NCBI GenBank assembly: GCA_900549135.1
Contig: URNI01000001.1
Span: 1-64,000, forward strand
Length of the DNA: 64,000 nt
Source of the DNA: an uncultured Collinsella sp.
GTDB taxonomy: Bacteria > Actinomycetota > Coriobacteriia > Coriobacteriales > Coriobacteriaceae
Reading direction: 5' to 3'
Both the position numbers and the translations under genes were made by a program. The notes below the pieces were generated by a model. The model had not been told where the DNA came from and made no database searches. It saw only the letters and a list, made by a program, of their open reading frames with translations. This document shows positions 43,186 through 52,425 of the stretch, piece after piece (the first letter of the stretch is position 1; each line of letters begins with the position of its first letter).

Positions 43186-43379
43186 CGGGAAACTGTGCCC
43201 CGGAATGGATAACCAGATTGGGATGTAGTTTCCGCAGTCCCGACCCGTTGCGGAAACGGTGTCCCAGAATCGGCGTTCGAAACGGGACGCAGTTTCCCTT
43301 ACAAACAGAACAAGGCGCGCTGCCTGCGGTTGATGCAGACAGCGCGCCTTTTGCGTTGAGCTCCGTTGAGGTCCGAAAT
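43186..43379 (+). repeat. Modular palindromic repeat, right copy (two units plus hairpin)
   Basis: Two units start near 43186 and 43247 (GGAAACTGTGCCCCGG ... GGGATGTAGTTTCC; GGAAACGGTGTCCCAG ... GGGACGCAGTTTCC). They lead to the shared block ACAGAACAAGGCGCGCTGCC, a hairpin, and CTCCGTTGAGGTCCGAAAT. The copy is the counterpart of the one at 36353-36606 and closes the island. It occupies most of the 402-bp gap between the FHA gene and the SDR gene. Confidence 0.85.
43312..43350. terminator. Strong hairpin in the right repeat, terminator of the SDR gene
   Basis: AAGGCGCGCTGCCTGC pairs with GCAGACAGCGCGCCTT over 16 bp (one mismatch) with a 7-nt loop. TTTTGCG follows on plus. On the minus strand the tail is TTGTTCTGTTTG. 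It is 45 bp past the SDR stop codon. Confidence 0.7.
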
Positions 43380-43394
43380 CGTGGCTTGCGACCT

Positions 43395-44144
43395 TTAGGA
43401 GCGGGCGGCTCCGTCGACGGGGAGCACGGCGCCAGTGACGTAGGAGGACATGTCGCTCGCCAGGAAAACAAAGGCGTTAGCGACATCCTCGGGCTCGCCC
43501 ATGCGACCCAGCGGAATGGTGGCGATGATGGGCTTGATGACCTCTTCGGGCAGGTTGGCGACCATATCGGTCTTGGTCACGCCGGGTGCGACGGCATTGA
43601 CGCGAATGCCCATGGGGGCGAGCTCGCGCGAGAGCGACTGGACCATACCGTTGACGGCAAACTTGGACGTGGGATAGCCAACGCCGGAGGGCTGGCCGTA
43701 CTTGGCGACCATCGAGCTTGTGGTAGTGATGGTGCCGCCGTGGCCGGCCTCGGTCATGATCTTGGCGGCAGCCTGGTGGCCGTTAAAGACGGCGACGACG
43801 TTGAGGTCCATAACTTTGGCGAACTCCTCAGCCGTGTAGTTGAGCAGCGGCGAGCGCTGGGAAATTCCGGCGTTGTTGACGACCGTGTCCAAGCCGCCCA
43901 TGTCGGCTGCAGCCTGGGTAAAGGCCTCGGTCACGGCTTCGAGTGAGGTGAGGTCGCAGGAGCGGCCCCAGACCTTGGCGTCGGGATAGGCGGCTGTCAG
44001 CTTCTCAACGGCCGCATCGGCGGTCTCCTGACGCGAGCCAAAGACAGTGACGGCGGCGCCCTCCTCGATAAAACGGCAGGCGATGGCATAGCCGATACCG
44101 CGCGTGCCTCCGGTGATGATTGCTTTCTTGCCCTCGAGCAACAT
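43395..44144 (-). CDS. SDR-family oxidoreductase, FabG-like
   Basis: 249 residues. The Rossmann motif is TGGTRGIG (residues about 11-18), NNAG follows (VVNNAGISQ), and the catalytic Ser-Tyr-Lys is present (TTTSSMVAKYGQPSGVGYPTSK). The C-terminus VANAFVFLASDMSSYVTG and VDG is standard for FabG/2,3-butanediol/3-hydroxysteroid-type SDRs. In Collinsella, related SDRs include bile-acid hydroxysteroid dehydrogenases, so a 7-alpha/beta-HSDH role is possible but cannot be told from FabG without comparison. The ATG at 44144 follows AGAGGAAA; the frame is open further to 44216. It stands alone between terminators. Confidence 0.82.
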   Translation of the reverse strand: MLLEGKKAIITGGTRGIGYAIACRFIEEGAAVTVFGSRQETADAAVEKLTAAYPDAKVWGRSCDLTSLEAVTEAFTQAAADMGGLDTVVNNAGISQRSPLLNYTAEEFAKVMDLNVVAVFNGHQAAAKIMTEAGHGGTITTTSSMVAKYGQPSGVGYPTSKFAVNGMVQSLSRELAPMGIRVNAVAPGVTKTDMVANLPEEVIKPIIATIPLGRMGEPEDVANAFVFLASDMSSYVTGAVLPVDGAARS

Positions 44145-44292
44145 GGTATTTCCTCTCATCGCGGGCGGACATTCGCAGCACAGCGTAGCCGTAACCGGAA
44201 TCGGCCGTGTTTGCATATCGGTGAACGGTAGCCCGCGTTACCGATGAGCGGCTCGCGCAAATGTGCCCTGTCGTTGTGCTTAGGGCCGGAGA

Positions 44293-44327
44293 CAAAAGGG
44301 CTCCCATCCCACATCGGACGGGAGCCC
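44293..44327 (-). terminator. Terminator after homoserine dehydrogenase gene
   Basis: GGGCTCCC (44298-44305) and GGGAGCCC (44320-44327) pair, with internal ATCC/GGAC extending the stem around CACATC. TTTTGTC follows on minus. The hom stop is 31 bp before it. Confidence 0.8.
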
Positions 44328-44358
44328 TCAAAGCGCGTATTGCTAGGCGAGCGTTGGG

Positions 44359-45702
44359 TTAGTTGGCCATGACGCCTTCGGTCCAAGCCTCAACGTCCTC
44401 GATGCGCAGGACGTTGGCGACCTCGGCCACACAGCCGACGCTGGCAAGCTCGGCCGCGGCAGCCTGGACGTCCTTCTCGAGCGCGCGATGCGTCAGGAAG
44501 ATGACCGAGCAGGCATCGTTGACGCCCGACTTGCCGTCCTCGACCTGGTTGATGAGCGAGATCGAGATGTTGTGCTTGGCAAAGATGTCGACCGTCTCGG
44601 ACAGGGCGCCCACGCGGTCGGCGACCTTCAGGCGCACATAGTACTTGGTCTGGAGCTCGTCCATGGGCTTAAAGGCGAGGTTGTGACCATAGGGCTCAAT
44701 CTCGGGCAGCGGAGCCACGCCGCGGCTGATCTGCTCGGAGAGCGACAGGATGTCGCCCACGACGGCGCTCGCGGTGGGGAAGGAGCCTGCGCCGGCACCG
44801 TAGAACATGGTCTCGCCCACGGCGTCGCCTACCACGTAGACAGCGTTCATGGCGCCGTTGACCTTGGCAAGCATGTGGTCGGCGGGGATCAGCGTGGGAT
44901 GCACACGGACGTCGACGCCGGCGTCGGTGTTGCGGGCGATGCCGAGCAGCTTAATGGTGTAGCCGAGCTCACGGGCCTGGGCGATGTCCTCGGCACCGAT
45001 GGTACGGATACCCTGCTGGTAAACATCGTCGGTGGTAACGCGGGTGCCAAAGCCGATGGAGGCGAGGATTGCCGTCTTGCTGGCGGCATCGAAGCCGTCG
45101 ACGTCGGCGGACGGGTCGGCCTCGGCATAGCCCTTTGCCTGGGCGTCGGCGAGCACGTCAGCGTAATCGGCGCCCTCGGCGTCCATGCGCGACAGGATGT
45201 AGTTGGTGGTGCCGTTGAGAATGCCAGCGATGGTCAGGATCTTGTTGCCCACCAGGTCGTGCTCGAGCGTGCTGACAATGGGGATGCCACCGCCGCAGCT
45301 GGCCTCGCACTTAATCTGCACGCCGCACGCGCGCGCCTTCTCGGCGAGCGTCTCGACATGACGGCCCAGCAGGGCCTTGTTGGCAGAGACGACGTGCTTG
45401 CCGTTCTCGAAGGCGGTGGTGAAGATTTCGGTCGCGGGGTGCTCGCCGCCGATGAGCTCGACGACGATATCGACGGCGGGGTCGGTGACGACGTCGTGCC
45501 AGTCGCTCGTAAAGGCCTCGCGCTCAATACCGGCAGCTTCGGCCTGCTCCCAGGCAAGCGCGCAGGCGCGGGTCAGCTTAAGGTCGATGCCGTAGGCTGC
45601 CAGGTACTCATCGTGGTGGCTCTTGATCAGACGGGCCACGCCGCCGCCGACGGTTCCCAGACCGATCAGACCGACGTTCACGGTGCGCAGGGGTTCGCTC
45701 AT
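44359..45702 (-). CDS. hom: Homoserine dehydrogenase
   Basis: 447 residues. It reduces aspartate semialdehyde to homoserine, on the route to threonine and methionine. The NAD(P) motif is GLIGLGTVGGGV (about 11-22). The catalytic block includes VVELIGGEHPA, VSANKALLG, CEASCGGGIPI and GILNGTTNYIL, then EADPSADVDGFDAASKTAIL. A C-terminal ACT domain (KYYVRLKVADRVGALSETV) should confer threonine feedback. ATG at 45702 follows AAGGAG. It diverges from the Liv operon, which imports branched-chain amino acids, with 250 bp between; no shared regulator is evident. No T-box leader was recognised. Confidence 0.95.
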   Translation of the reverse strand: MSEPLRTVNVGLIGLGTVGGGVARLIKSHHDEYLAAYGIDLKLTRACALAWEQAEAAGIEREAFTSDWHDVVTDPAVDIVVELIGGEHPATEIFTTAFENGKHVVSANKALLGRHVETLAEKARACGVQIKCEASCGGGIPIVSTLEHDLVGNKILTIAGILNGTTNYILSRMDAEGADYADVLADAQAKGYAEADPSADVDGFDAASKTAILASIGFGTRVTTDDVYQQGIRTIGAEDIAQARELGYTIKLLGIARNTDAGVDVRVHPTLIPADHMLAKVNGAMNAVYVVGDAVGETMFYGAGAGSFPTASAVVGDILSLSEQISRGVAPLPEIEPYGHNLAFKPMDELQTKYYVRLKVADRVGALSETVDIFAKHNISISLINQVEDGKSGVNDACSVIFLTHRALEKDVQAAAAELASVGCVAEVANVLRIEDVEAWTEGVMAN

Positions 45703-45952
45703 AGATAGCTCCTTCGTGCATCTTATGGATGGATTAACCGCTTAAAGGTTGAGTGCATTCTAGCGTGAACCGAGGGCGCGTGCTCGCCAGGCAACAGGAG
45801 TCGCACAAAACGGCACCCCCGAAACGCTGCGGAAACATTGGAAACATGCTCGCTACAAACGGAACTCCGTAACAAACTGTCAACGTTTGCACCATAAGGT
45901 TTGCCCTGTACCGCAAGACGGCCGCACCGCGGCCAGCGAAAAGGGGGACACC

Positions 45953-47119
45953 ATGTTTAGCATCAACAACGTACTTAACCGCAGGAGTTTCCTTGCCGGC
46001 GCCGCGGCGCTCGGCAGCACCGTCGCGCTTGCTGGCTGCTCGTCGGGTAGCTCGGACGGCGGCTCTGCCGATGACGGCAAGACCTTCAAGATCGGTGTCA
46101 TCGGCCCTCTGACCGGCGCCGCGGCAACCTATGGCGTTTCGGCCGAGAAGGGTGCCAAGCTCGCCGCCAAGGATTTCTCGACCAAGGACCTCAAACTCTC
46201 GCTTAAGTCCGAGGATGACGTCGCTGACGGCGAGAAGGCTATCAACGCCTTCAATACCCTGTGCGACTGGGGCATGCAGGCTCTCGTCGGCCCCGTCACG
46301 ACTGGTGCCGCCGTCGCCGTCTCGGGTGAGATCGCCGACGATATGCTCATGGTCACGCCTTCGGCCTCGTCGCTCGACGTCACCAAGGATAAGACCGCGG
46401 TCTTTCAGGTTTGCTTCACCGATCCCACCATGGGCGCCAGCGCTGCGAAGTTCTTGGCCGAGAAGTACGCGGATGCCAAGATCGCCCTGTTCTACAACTC
46501 CGGCGATACGTATAGCTCGGGCGTTGCCGACGCTTTTGCCGAGCAGGCCAAGGCGTCCAAGCTCGACATCGTCGATACCGAGACTTTTAAGGACGACTCC
46601 TCCACGAGCTTTACCAACCAGCTCACCAAGGCCAAGGAGGCCGGCGCCACGCTCATCTTTGCGCCGATCTACTACACGCCGGCGTCCGTTTTGCTCAAGA
46701 ACGCCAAGGACATGGGCTACGACATGACCCTCATGGGTACCGACGGCATGGACGGCCTGCTCTCTGTGGAAGGCTTCGATACCTCTCTTGCCGAGGGCGT
46801 GCTGCTTATGACCCCGTTCTCTGCCGACGACGAGAAGAATGCCGACTTCGTCAAGGCATATAAGGACGCCTACGACGAGACGCCTAACCAGTTTGCCGCC
46901 GACGCCTACGATTGCGTCCACGCAATCGTCGAGGCTATCGATAAAGCGGGCATCGACCTTACGGCCGACGGCGCCGACATTGCCGGCGACCTTGCCAAGG
47001 CCATGCGCAAGATCAAGATCGACGGCCTGACCGGCGAGCTAACGTGGAATGACGAAGGTCAGGTCGAAAAGCCTGCTACGGCCTATGTGATTCAGGACGG
47101 TAAGTACATCGCCGCCTAA
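45953..47119 (+). CDS. livK: Branched-chain amino acid ABC transporter, substrate-binding lipoprotein 1
   Basis: 388 residues. N-terminal RRSFLAGAAALGSTVALAGC has a twin-arginine-like start and a lipobox (LAGC), so it is a lipoprotein. FKIGVIGPLTGAAATYGVSA and VTPSASSLDVT belong to the LivJ/K periplasmic-binding family. It is about 70% identical by eye to the next gene product, including ALFYNSGDTYSSG and MGTDGMDGLLSVEGFDTSLAEG. ATG at 45953 follows AAGGGGGAC. It begins a run of six transporter genes. The actual ligand (Leu, Ile, Val or another amino acid) cannot be read. Confidence 0.9.
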   Translation: MFSINNVLNRRSFLAGAAALGSTVALAGCSSGSSDGGSADDGKTFKIGVIGPLTGAAATYGVSAEKGAKLAAKDFSTKDLKLSLKSEDDVADGEKAINAFNTLCDWGMQALVGPVTTGAAVAVSGEIADDMLMVTPSASSLDVTKDKTAVFQVCFTDPTMGASAAKFLAEKYADAKIALFYNSGDTYSSGVADAFAEQAKASKLDIVDTETFKDDSSTSFTNQLTKAKEAGATLIFAPIYYTPASVLLKNAKDMGYDMTLMGTDGMDGLLSVEGFDTSLAEGVLLMTPFSADDEKNADFVKAYKDAYDETPNQFAADAYDCVHAIVEAIDKAGIDLTADGADIAGDLAKAMRKIKIDGLTGELTWNDEGQVEKPATAYVIQDGKYIAA

Positions 47120-47273
47120 GTGCATATACATCGAGACCGGCGGGCCGTTTTATTCAGGGCAAGGACGCCTGTAACAGAACGGAAACATTACTTTCACACA
47201 ATAAAGTGGCTAAACTGCATAAACTGACAGGAATACGCAGAATTATGGATAAATGGACAAAACAAAAGAAAAG

Positions 47274-47301
47274 TTGAAATAATCGCCACTTTCCTTAACT
47301 A
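47274..47301 (+). promoter_or_regulatory. Possible promoter upstream of second binding protein
   Basis: TTGAAA (47274-47279) and TAACTA (47296-47301) are separated by 16 bp in an AT-rich patch within the 270-bp gap. A second promoter here would let livK2-livF be expressed apart from livK1. Confidence 0.3.
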
Positions 47302-47389
47302 AAGCGTCTAGTATTTTGCGAACGCCGAACACGGCGAAGGATGGCCTGTCGGGTAACCGAAACCCGACGAGATTTGAGAGGAGAGCCGC

Positions 47390-48577
47390 ATGTCGAGCCT
47401 CACCGGTAAGTCATTGAACCCTGTTATGAATCGCAGGAGCGTTATCGCGAGCGCAGCAGGTCTGGGGGCGATGTCCATTCTAGCTGGCTGCTCCTCCAAC
47501 GGCGGCGACAGCGGTTCCGCGTCGGGCGACGCTTCGTTTAAGATCGGCACCATCGGCCCGCTGACCGGTGCCAACGCGTCCTACGGCAAGTCCGTTACAC
47601 AGGCTGTCGAGCTTGGCTGCAAGGATTTCTCGACCAAGGAGCTGCCGCTTGTCAGCAAGGCCGAGGACGACCAGGCTGACGGCGAGAAGGCCGTCAACGC
47701 CTTCAACACCCTGCTCGACTGGGGCATGCAGGCCCTTGTCGGTCCGACCACCACGGGTGCGTCGGTCGCCGTTGCTGCTGAGTGCGGTAACGACCCCGAG
47801 ACGTTCATGATTACCCCGTCCGCGTCCTCCGAGGACGTTACCAAGGGCAAGGATTGCGTCTTCCAGGTTTGCTTTACCGACCCCAACCAAGGTGTCAACG
47901 CTGCCAAGTTCCTGGCGCAGAAGTATGCGAACGAGAAGTTCGTGCTGTTCTATAACTCCGGCGACGCCTATTCTTCGGGCATCGCAGATTCCTTTAAGGC
48001 CCAGGCCGCTAAGTCTAAGCTTGAGATTGTCGACGAGGAGACCTTTAAGGACGACTCCGCCACGAGCTTTACCAACCAGCTGACCAAGGCCAAGCAGGCA
48101 GGCGCCACCATGATCTTTGCGCCGATCTACTACACGCCGGCGTCCGTCCTGCTCAAGAACGCCAAGGACATGGGCTACGACGTCAAGATGATGGGCTGCG
48201 ACGGCATGGATGGCATCCTGGGCGTTGAGGGCTTCGACACCTCTCTTGCCGAGGGTCTGCTGCTCATGACCCCGTTTTCCGCCGACGACGAGAAGAACGC
48301 CGACTTCGTCAACGCTTACAAAGATAAGTACGGCGATACCCCCGACCAGTTTGCCGCCGACGCCTACGACGGCGTGCATGCTGTGGTCGAGGCTCTCAAG
48401 GAGGCCGGCCTGGGTGTCGACGCCGATCCCACCGAGGTTGCCGAGAAGCTTCCCGAGGCTATGCGCAACATTACTGTTGACGGCCTGACTGGCAAGCTCT
48501 CCTGGAACGACAAGGGCCAGGTCCAGAAGGAGCCCACGGCGTACGTCATCACCGATGGCAAGTACGTACAGGCCTAA
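47390..48577 (+). CDS. livK: Branched-chain amino acid ABC transporter, substrate-binding lipoprotein 2
   Basis: 395 residues. A lipobox is present (MSILAGC), after NRRSVIASAAGLGA. The mature protein follows the first binding protein through FKIGTIGPLTGANASYGKSV, VLFYNSGDAYSSG, ATSFTNQLTKAKQAGATM and KNAKDMGYD. This is a tandem duplicate with divergence in the ligand-cleft regions. ATG at 47390 follows GAGAGGAGAG. It probably shares the LivHMGF channel with its paralogue but with different affinity or specificity. A stem-loop separates it from livH. Confidence 0.9.
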   Translation: MSSLTGKSLNPVMNRRSVIASAAGLGAMSILAGCSSNGGDSGSASGDASFKIGTIGPLTGANASYGKSVTQAVELGCKDFSTKELPLVSKAEDDQADGEKAVNAFNTLLDWGMQALVGPTTTGASVAVAAECGNDPETFMITPSASSEDVTKGKDCVFQVCFTDPNQGVNAAKFLAQKYANEKFVLFYNSGDAYSSGIADSFKAQAAKSKLEIVDEETFKDDSATSFTNQLTKAKQAGATMIFAPIYYTPASVLLKNAKDMGYDVKMMGCDGMDGILGVEGFDTSLAEGLLLMTPFSADDEKNADFVNAYKDKYGDTPDQFAADAYDGVHAVVEALKEAGLGVDADPTEVAEKLPEAMRNITVDGLTGKLSWNDKGQVQKEPTAYVITDGKYVQA

Positions 48578-48609
48578 TTGGCCGCCTTACATAGAGCGGT
48601 TTTGATCCC

Positions 48610-48639
48610 AAGCAGGGGAGGTTTTGGCCTTCCCTGCTT
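48610..48639 (+). promoter_or_regulatory. Stem-loop between livK2 and livH
   Basis: AAGCAGGGGAG (48610-48620) pairs with CTTCCCTGCTT (48629-48639), 11 bp with one G-U, loop GTTTTGGC. No T tract follows, so it may be an mRNA-stabilising or partial-stop structure that makes more binding protein than permease. A further AGGGAC/GTCCCT inverted repeat is at 48651-48670. Confidence 0.45.
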
Positions 48640-48716
48640 GCTTGGTATCTAGGGACAGTGTAACGTCCCTGTTTCATACATTAACTGGAAACCTATTCGA
48701 AAGGGGGATGTGGAAC

Positions 48717-49598
48717 ATGACGGTCTTTATCCAATACCTGGTCAACGGCCTGTCCATGGGCAGCGTCTACGCCATCATCGCGTTGGGCTACACCATGGTC
48801 TACGGTATCGCCAAGATGCTGAACTTCGCTCACGGCGATGTCATCATGGTCGGTGCCTATGTCTCGTTCTGCGCCACGTCGTATCTCGGCCTTCCGGGCT
48901 GGGCATCTGTAGCTCTCTCTTGTGTGGTCTGCACGGTTCTCGGTGTTCTCATCGAGGGTCTGGCATACAAGCCGCTGCGCCAAGCAGGCCCGCTGGCCGT
49001 TCTGATCACGGCTATCGGCGTGTCTTACTTCCTGCAGAACGCCGCGCAGCTTCTGTGGGGCGCCACGCCCAAGAACTTCACTTCGCTCGTCACCTTCCAG
49101 GTGCCGGAGTTCTTGGCCAAGTTCAACGTGAGCGCCGTCTCGCTCGTCACCATCGTCGCCTGCCTGGTTATCATGGCCGGCCTGATGTTCTTTACAGGTA
49201 AGACCAAGATGGGCAAGGCCATGCGCGCCGTGTCCGAGGACAAGGCTGCCGCTCAGCTCATGGGCATCAACGTCAACCGCACCATTTCGATGACGTTTGC
49301 CATCGGCTCTGCCCTTGCCGCCATCGCCGGCGTGCTGCTGTGCTCCTACTCGCCGGTGCTGCAGCCCACGACGGGTGCTATGCCTGGCATCAAGGCCTTC
49401 GACGCCGCTGTCTTCGGTGGCATCGGCTCCATCCCCGGCGCTTTTGTCGGTGGCATTCTCATCGGCATCATCGAGGCGATGGCGCAGGCTTACATTTCCA
49501 CGAGCCTTGCCAACTCCATCGTCTTTGGTGTTTTGATCATCGTCCTGCTCGTCAAGCCTGCCGGCCTCTTGGGCAAGTACGTCCCCGAGAAGGTGTAG
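48717..49598 (+). CDS. livH: Branched-chain amino acid ABC transporter permease LivH
   Basis: 293 residues, about eight membrane helices. FIQYLVNGLSMGSVYAIIAL, GYTMVYGIAKMLNFAHGD and the EAA-like RAVSEDKAAAQLMGINVNR loop that contacts the ATPase are typical of LivH. GIKAFDAAVFGGIGSIPGAF closes the fold. ATG at 48717 has AAGGGGG 9 nt upstream; an ATG at 48708 is too close to that site. It pairs with LivM in the membrane. The stop codon abuts the LivM start. Confidence 0.93.
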   Translation: MTVFIQYLVNGLSMGSVYAIIALGYTMVYGIAKMLNFAHGDVIMVGAYVSFCATSYLGLPGWASVALSCVVCTVLGVLIEGLAYKPLRQAGPLAVLITAIGVSYFLQNAAQLLWGATPKNFTSLVTFQVPEFLAKFNVSAVSLVTIVACLVIMAGLMFFTGKTKMGKAMRAVSEDKAAAQLMGINVNRTISMTFAIGSALAAIAGVLLCSYSPVLQPTTGAMPGIKAFDAAVFGGIGSIPGAFVGGILIGIIEAMAQAYISTSLANSIVFGVLIIVLLVKPAGLLGKYVPEKV

Positions 49599-50676
49599 GT
49601 GAGCGTTATGAAGTTTCTTAAAGACAAGCAGACGCGTCACGACTTTGTTACGTACGCCATGTGCGTTGTGGCGTTCGCCATCGTGTTCTTTATGCAGTCC
49701 AACCACATGATCCCGCGCATGATTGCTGGTCAGTTGGTTCCTATTACGGCCTACATCGTCATGGCCATTTCCCTCAACCTTGTCGTCGGCATCGCGGGCG
49801 ACCTGTCGCTGGGCCATGCGGGCTTTATGAGTGTCGGTGCCTACACGGGCATCGTCACCGCGGTCGCGCTGGAGAGCGCCGTTCCCTCCGATCCGGTGCG
49901 CCTTATCATCAGTATCGTGGTCGGTGCCATCGCCGCTGCCATCTTGGGCTTCTTGATTGGTATCCCGGTCCTGCGCCTGAGCGGCGATTACCTGGCTATC
50001 GTGACGCTGGCCTTTGGCGAGATCATCAAAGAGATCGTCACCTGCCTCATTGTGGGCGTCGACTCCCGCGGCCTGCACGTGATCTTTAACATCACGGGCA
50101 ACTCTACGATCGACGACCTGCACCTGCTCGAGGACGGCACCGCCATCATCAAGGGCGCCCAGGGCGCCTCGGGCGTGTCGACGTACTCGACCTTCCTCGC
50201 CGGTGCCATCCTGGTCATGGTCGCACTCGTGATCGTGCTCAACCTGGTTCGCAGCCGTACCGGCCGTGCCATTATGGCCGTGCGCGATAACAAGATTGCA
50301 GCCGAGTCCGTAGGCATCTCCGTCACCGAGTACCGCATGATCGCCTTCGTGGTTTCCGCTGCCCTCGCCGGTGCTGCCGGAGCCCTCTTCGGCGGTAACT
50401 TCTCGCAGCTCTCCGCCACCAAGTTCGACTTCAACACGTCCATTCTCATCCTGGTGTTCGTGGTCCTGGGCGGCCTGGGCAACATGCGCGGTTCCGTCAT
50501 CGCGGCGGCGTTGCTCACGGTGCTTCCCGAGCTGCTTCGTCAGTTCTCGGACTACCGCATGCTCATCTACGCCATCGTGCTGATCCTGGTCATGATTTTT
50601 ACCAACAACCCGCAGCTCAAGGCGTTCTTCGGTCGCGTCAAGGACCGCTTTGCTTCCAAGAAGGAGGTGGCAGCCG

Positions 50677-50687
<11 letters not shown>
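49599..50687 (+). CDS. livM: Branched-chain amino acid ABC transporter permease LivM
   Basis: 362 residues, eight to nine membrane helices. ITAYIVMAISLNLVVGIAGD, LSLGHAGFMSVGAYTGI and IGIPVLRLSGDYLAIVTLAF are the LivM pattern. AVRDNKIAAESVGISVTEYR is the ATPase-contact loop. GG-rich FVVLGGLGNMRGSVIAA follows. GTG at 49599 or ATG at 49608 may be the start; the former directly follows the livH stop. It overlaps livG by 11 nt. The C-terminal tail (FGRVKDRFASKKEVAADAQ) is cytoplasmic. Confidence 0.93.
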
Positions 50688-51537
<850 letters not shown>

Positions 51538-52251
51538 ATGGCAGAGCCGATGCTTTCCGTCTACAACATCAACGTCTGGTACGGCGCCATCCACGCCATT
51601 AAGGACATCTCCTTTAACGTTAACGAGGGCGAGATCGTGGCCTTGATTGGTGCCAACGGTGCCGGCAAGTCCACAACGCTCAAGACCGTCTCGGGCCTGC
51701 TGCGTTCCAAGACCGGTTCCATCAAGTTTATGGGTGAGGACATTACTCATACGCCCGCTGATAAGCTGGTTGGTAAGGGCCTGGCTCAGGTTCCCGAGGG
51801 TCGTCGCGCCTTTTTGCAGATGACGGTCGAGGAGAACCTGGAGATGGGTGCCTATGCGCAGCCCAAGTCCACGGTGGCTCCGGGCCTGGAGCGCGTCTAC
51901 GAGCAGTTCCCGCGCCTGAAGGAACGTCGTCGCCAGGTCGCCGGCACCCTTTCAGGCGGCGAGCAGCAGATGCTCGTTATGGGGCGCGCCCTTATGAGTA
52001 ACCCCAAACTGCTTATGCTCGACGAACCTTCCATGGGTCTGGCACCGATTCTGATCGAACAGATCTTCCAAATTGTCGAGGATCTGCACAAGGCCGGCAC
52101 CACGGTGCTTCTGGTCGAGCAGAACGCACAGATGGCTCTTTCCATCGCCACACGCGGCTATGTGCTCGAGACCGGCAAGATCACCATGACCGGCACCGGC
52201 CAAGAGCTACTGCACGACGACAACGTGCGTAAAGCCTACCTGGGTGGTTAA
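51538..52251 (+). CDS. livF: Branched-chain amino acid ABC transporter ATPase LivF
   Basis: 237 residues. Walker A is GANGAGKSTT, the signature is LSGGEQQML, and Walker B LLMLDEPSMGLAP. GLAQVPEGRRAFLQMTVEEN is typical of LivF, and VEQNAQMAL carries the switch region (Q for H, as in LivF). It is the last gene of the transporter operon, starting right after the livG stop with ATAAGGGGGAG upstream. A terminator follows 10 bp after its stop. Confidence 0.94.
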   Translation: MAEPMLSVYNINVWYGAIHAIKDISFNVNEGEIVALIGANGAGKSTTLKTVSGLLRSKTGSIKFMGEDITHTPADKLVGKGLAQVPEGRRAFLQMTVEENLEMGAYAQPKSTVAPGLERVYEQFPRLKERRRQVAGTLSGGEQQMLVMGRALMSNPKLLMLDEPSMGLAPILIEQIFQIVEDLHKAGTTVLLVEQNAQMALSIATRGYVLETGKITMTGTGQELLHDDNVRKAYLGG

Positions 52252-52261
52252 TCCATTCAAC

Positions 52262-52299
52262 AAAGGGGACGCTGACCAACCCGGTCAGCGCCCCCTTTA
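52262..52299 (+). terminator. Terminator of the liv operon
   Basis: AAAGGGGACGCTGACC pairs with GGTCAGCGCCCCCTTT (one A-C mismatch) around AACCC. The stem carries A and T runs on both sides. Confidence 0.85.
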
Positions 52300-52367
52300 A
52301 GTTGCGGTGGAATAGGGACTAAATGGGAGTCTCAGAGGCCAAAAGAGTCCCTATTCCACCGCAACTT
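52299..52367. repeat. Perfect 22-bp inverted repeat between livF and cutC
   Basis: The left arm (52299-52320) starts AAGTTGCGGTGG and ends AGGGACT. The right arm (52346-52367) is its exact reverse complement. The spacer is 25 nt (AAATGGGAGTCTCAGAGGCC and AAAAG). It directly follows the liv terminator and precedes cutC by 58 bp. The exactness suggests selection, recent transposition of a short palindrome, or a dispersed repeat family. Confidence 0.9.
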
Positions 52368-52425
52368 CATGGGGATGTGTGACAATGCCCGTCGGAAAAC
52401 ATCTGCTGTCTTTGGGGGTCTATCT

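Noticed and set aside
45703..45952. T-box leader for hom or the liv operon
   Set aside because: No T-box consensus (AGGGTGG-type) or matching antiterminator structure was seen in the divergent gap.
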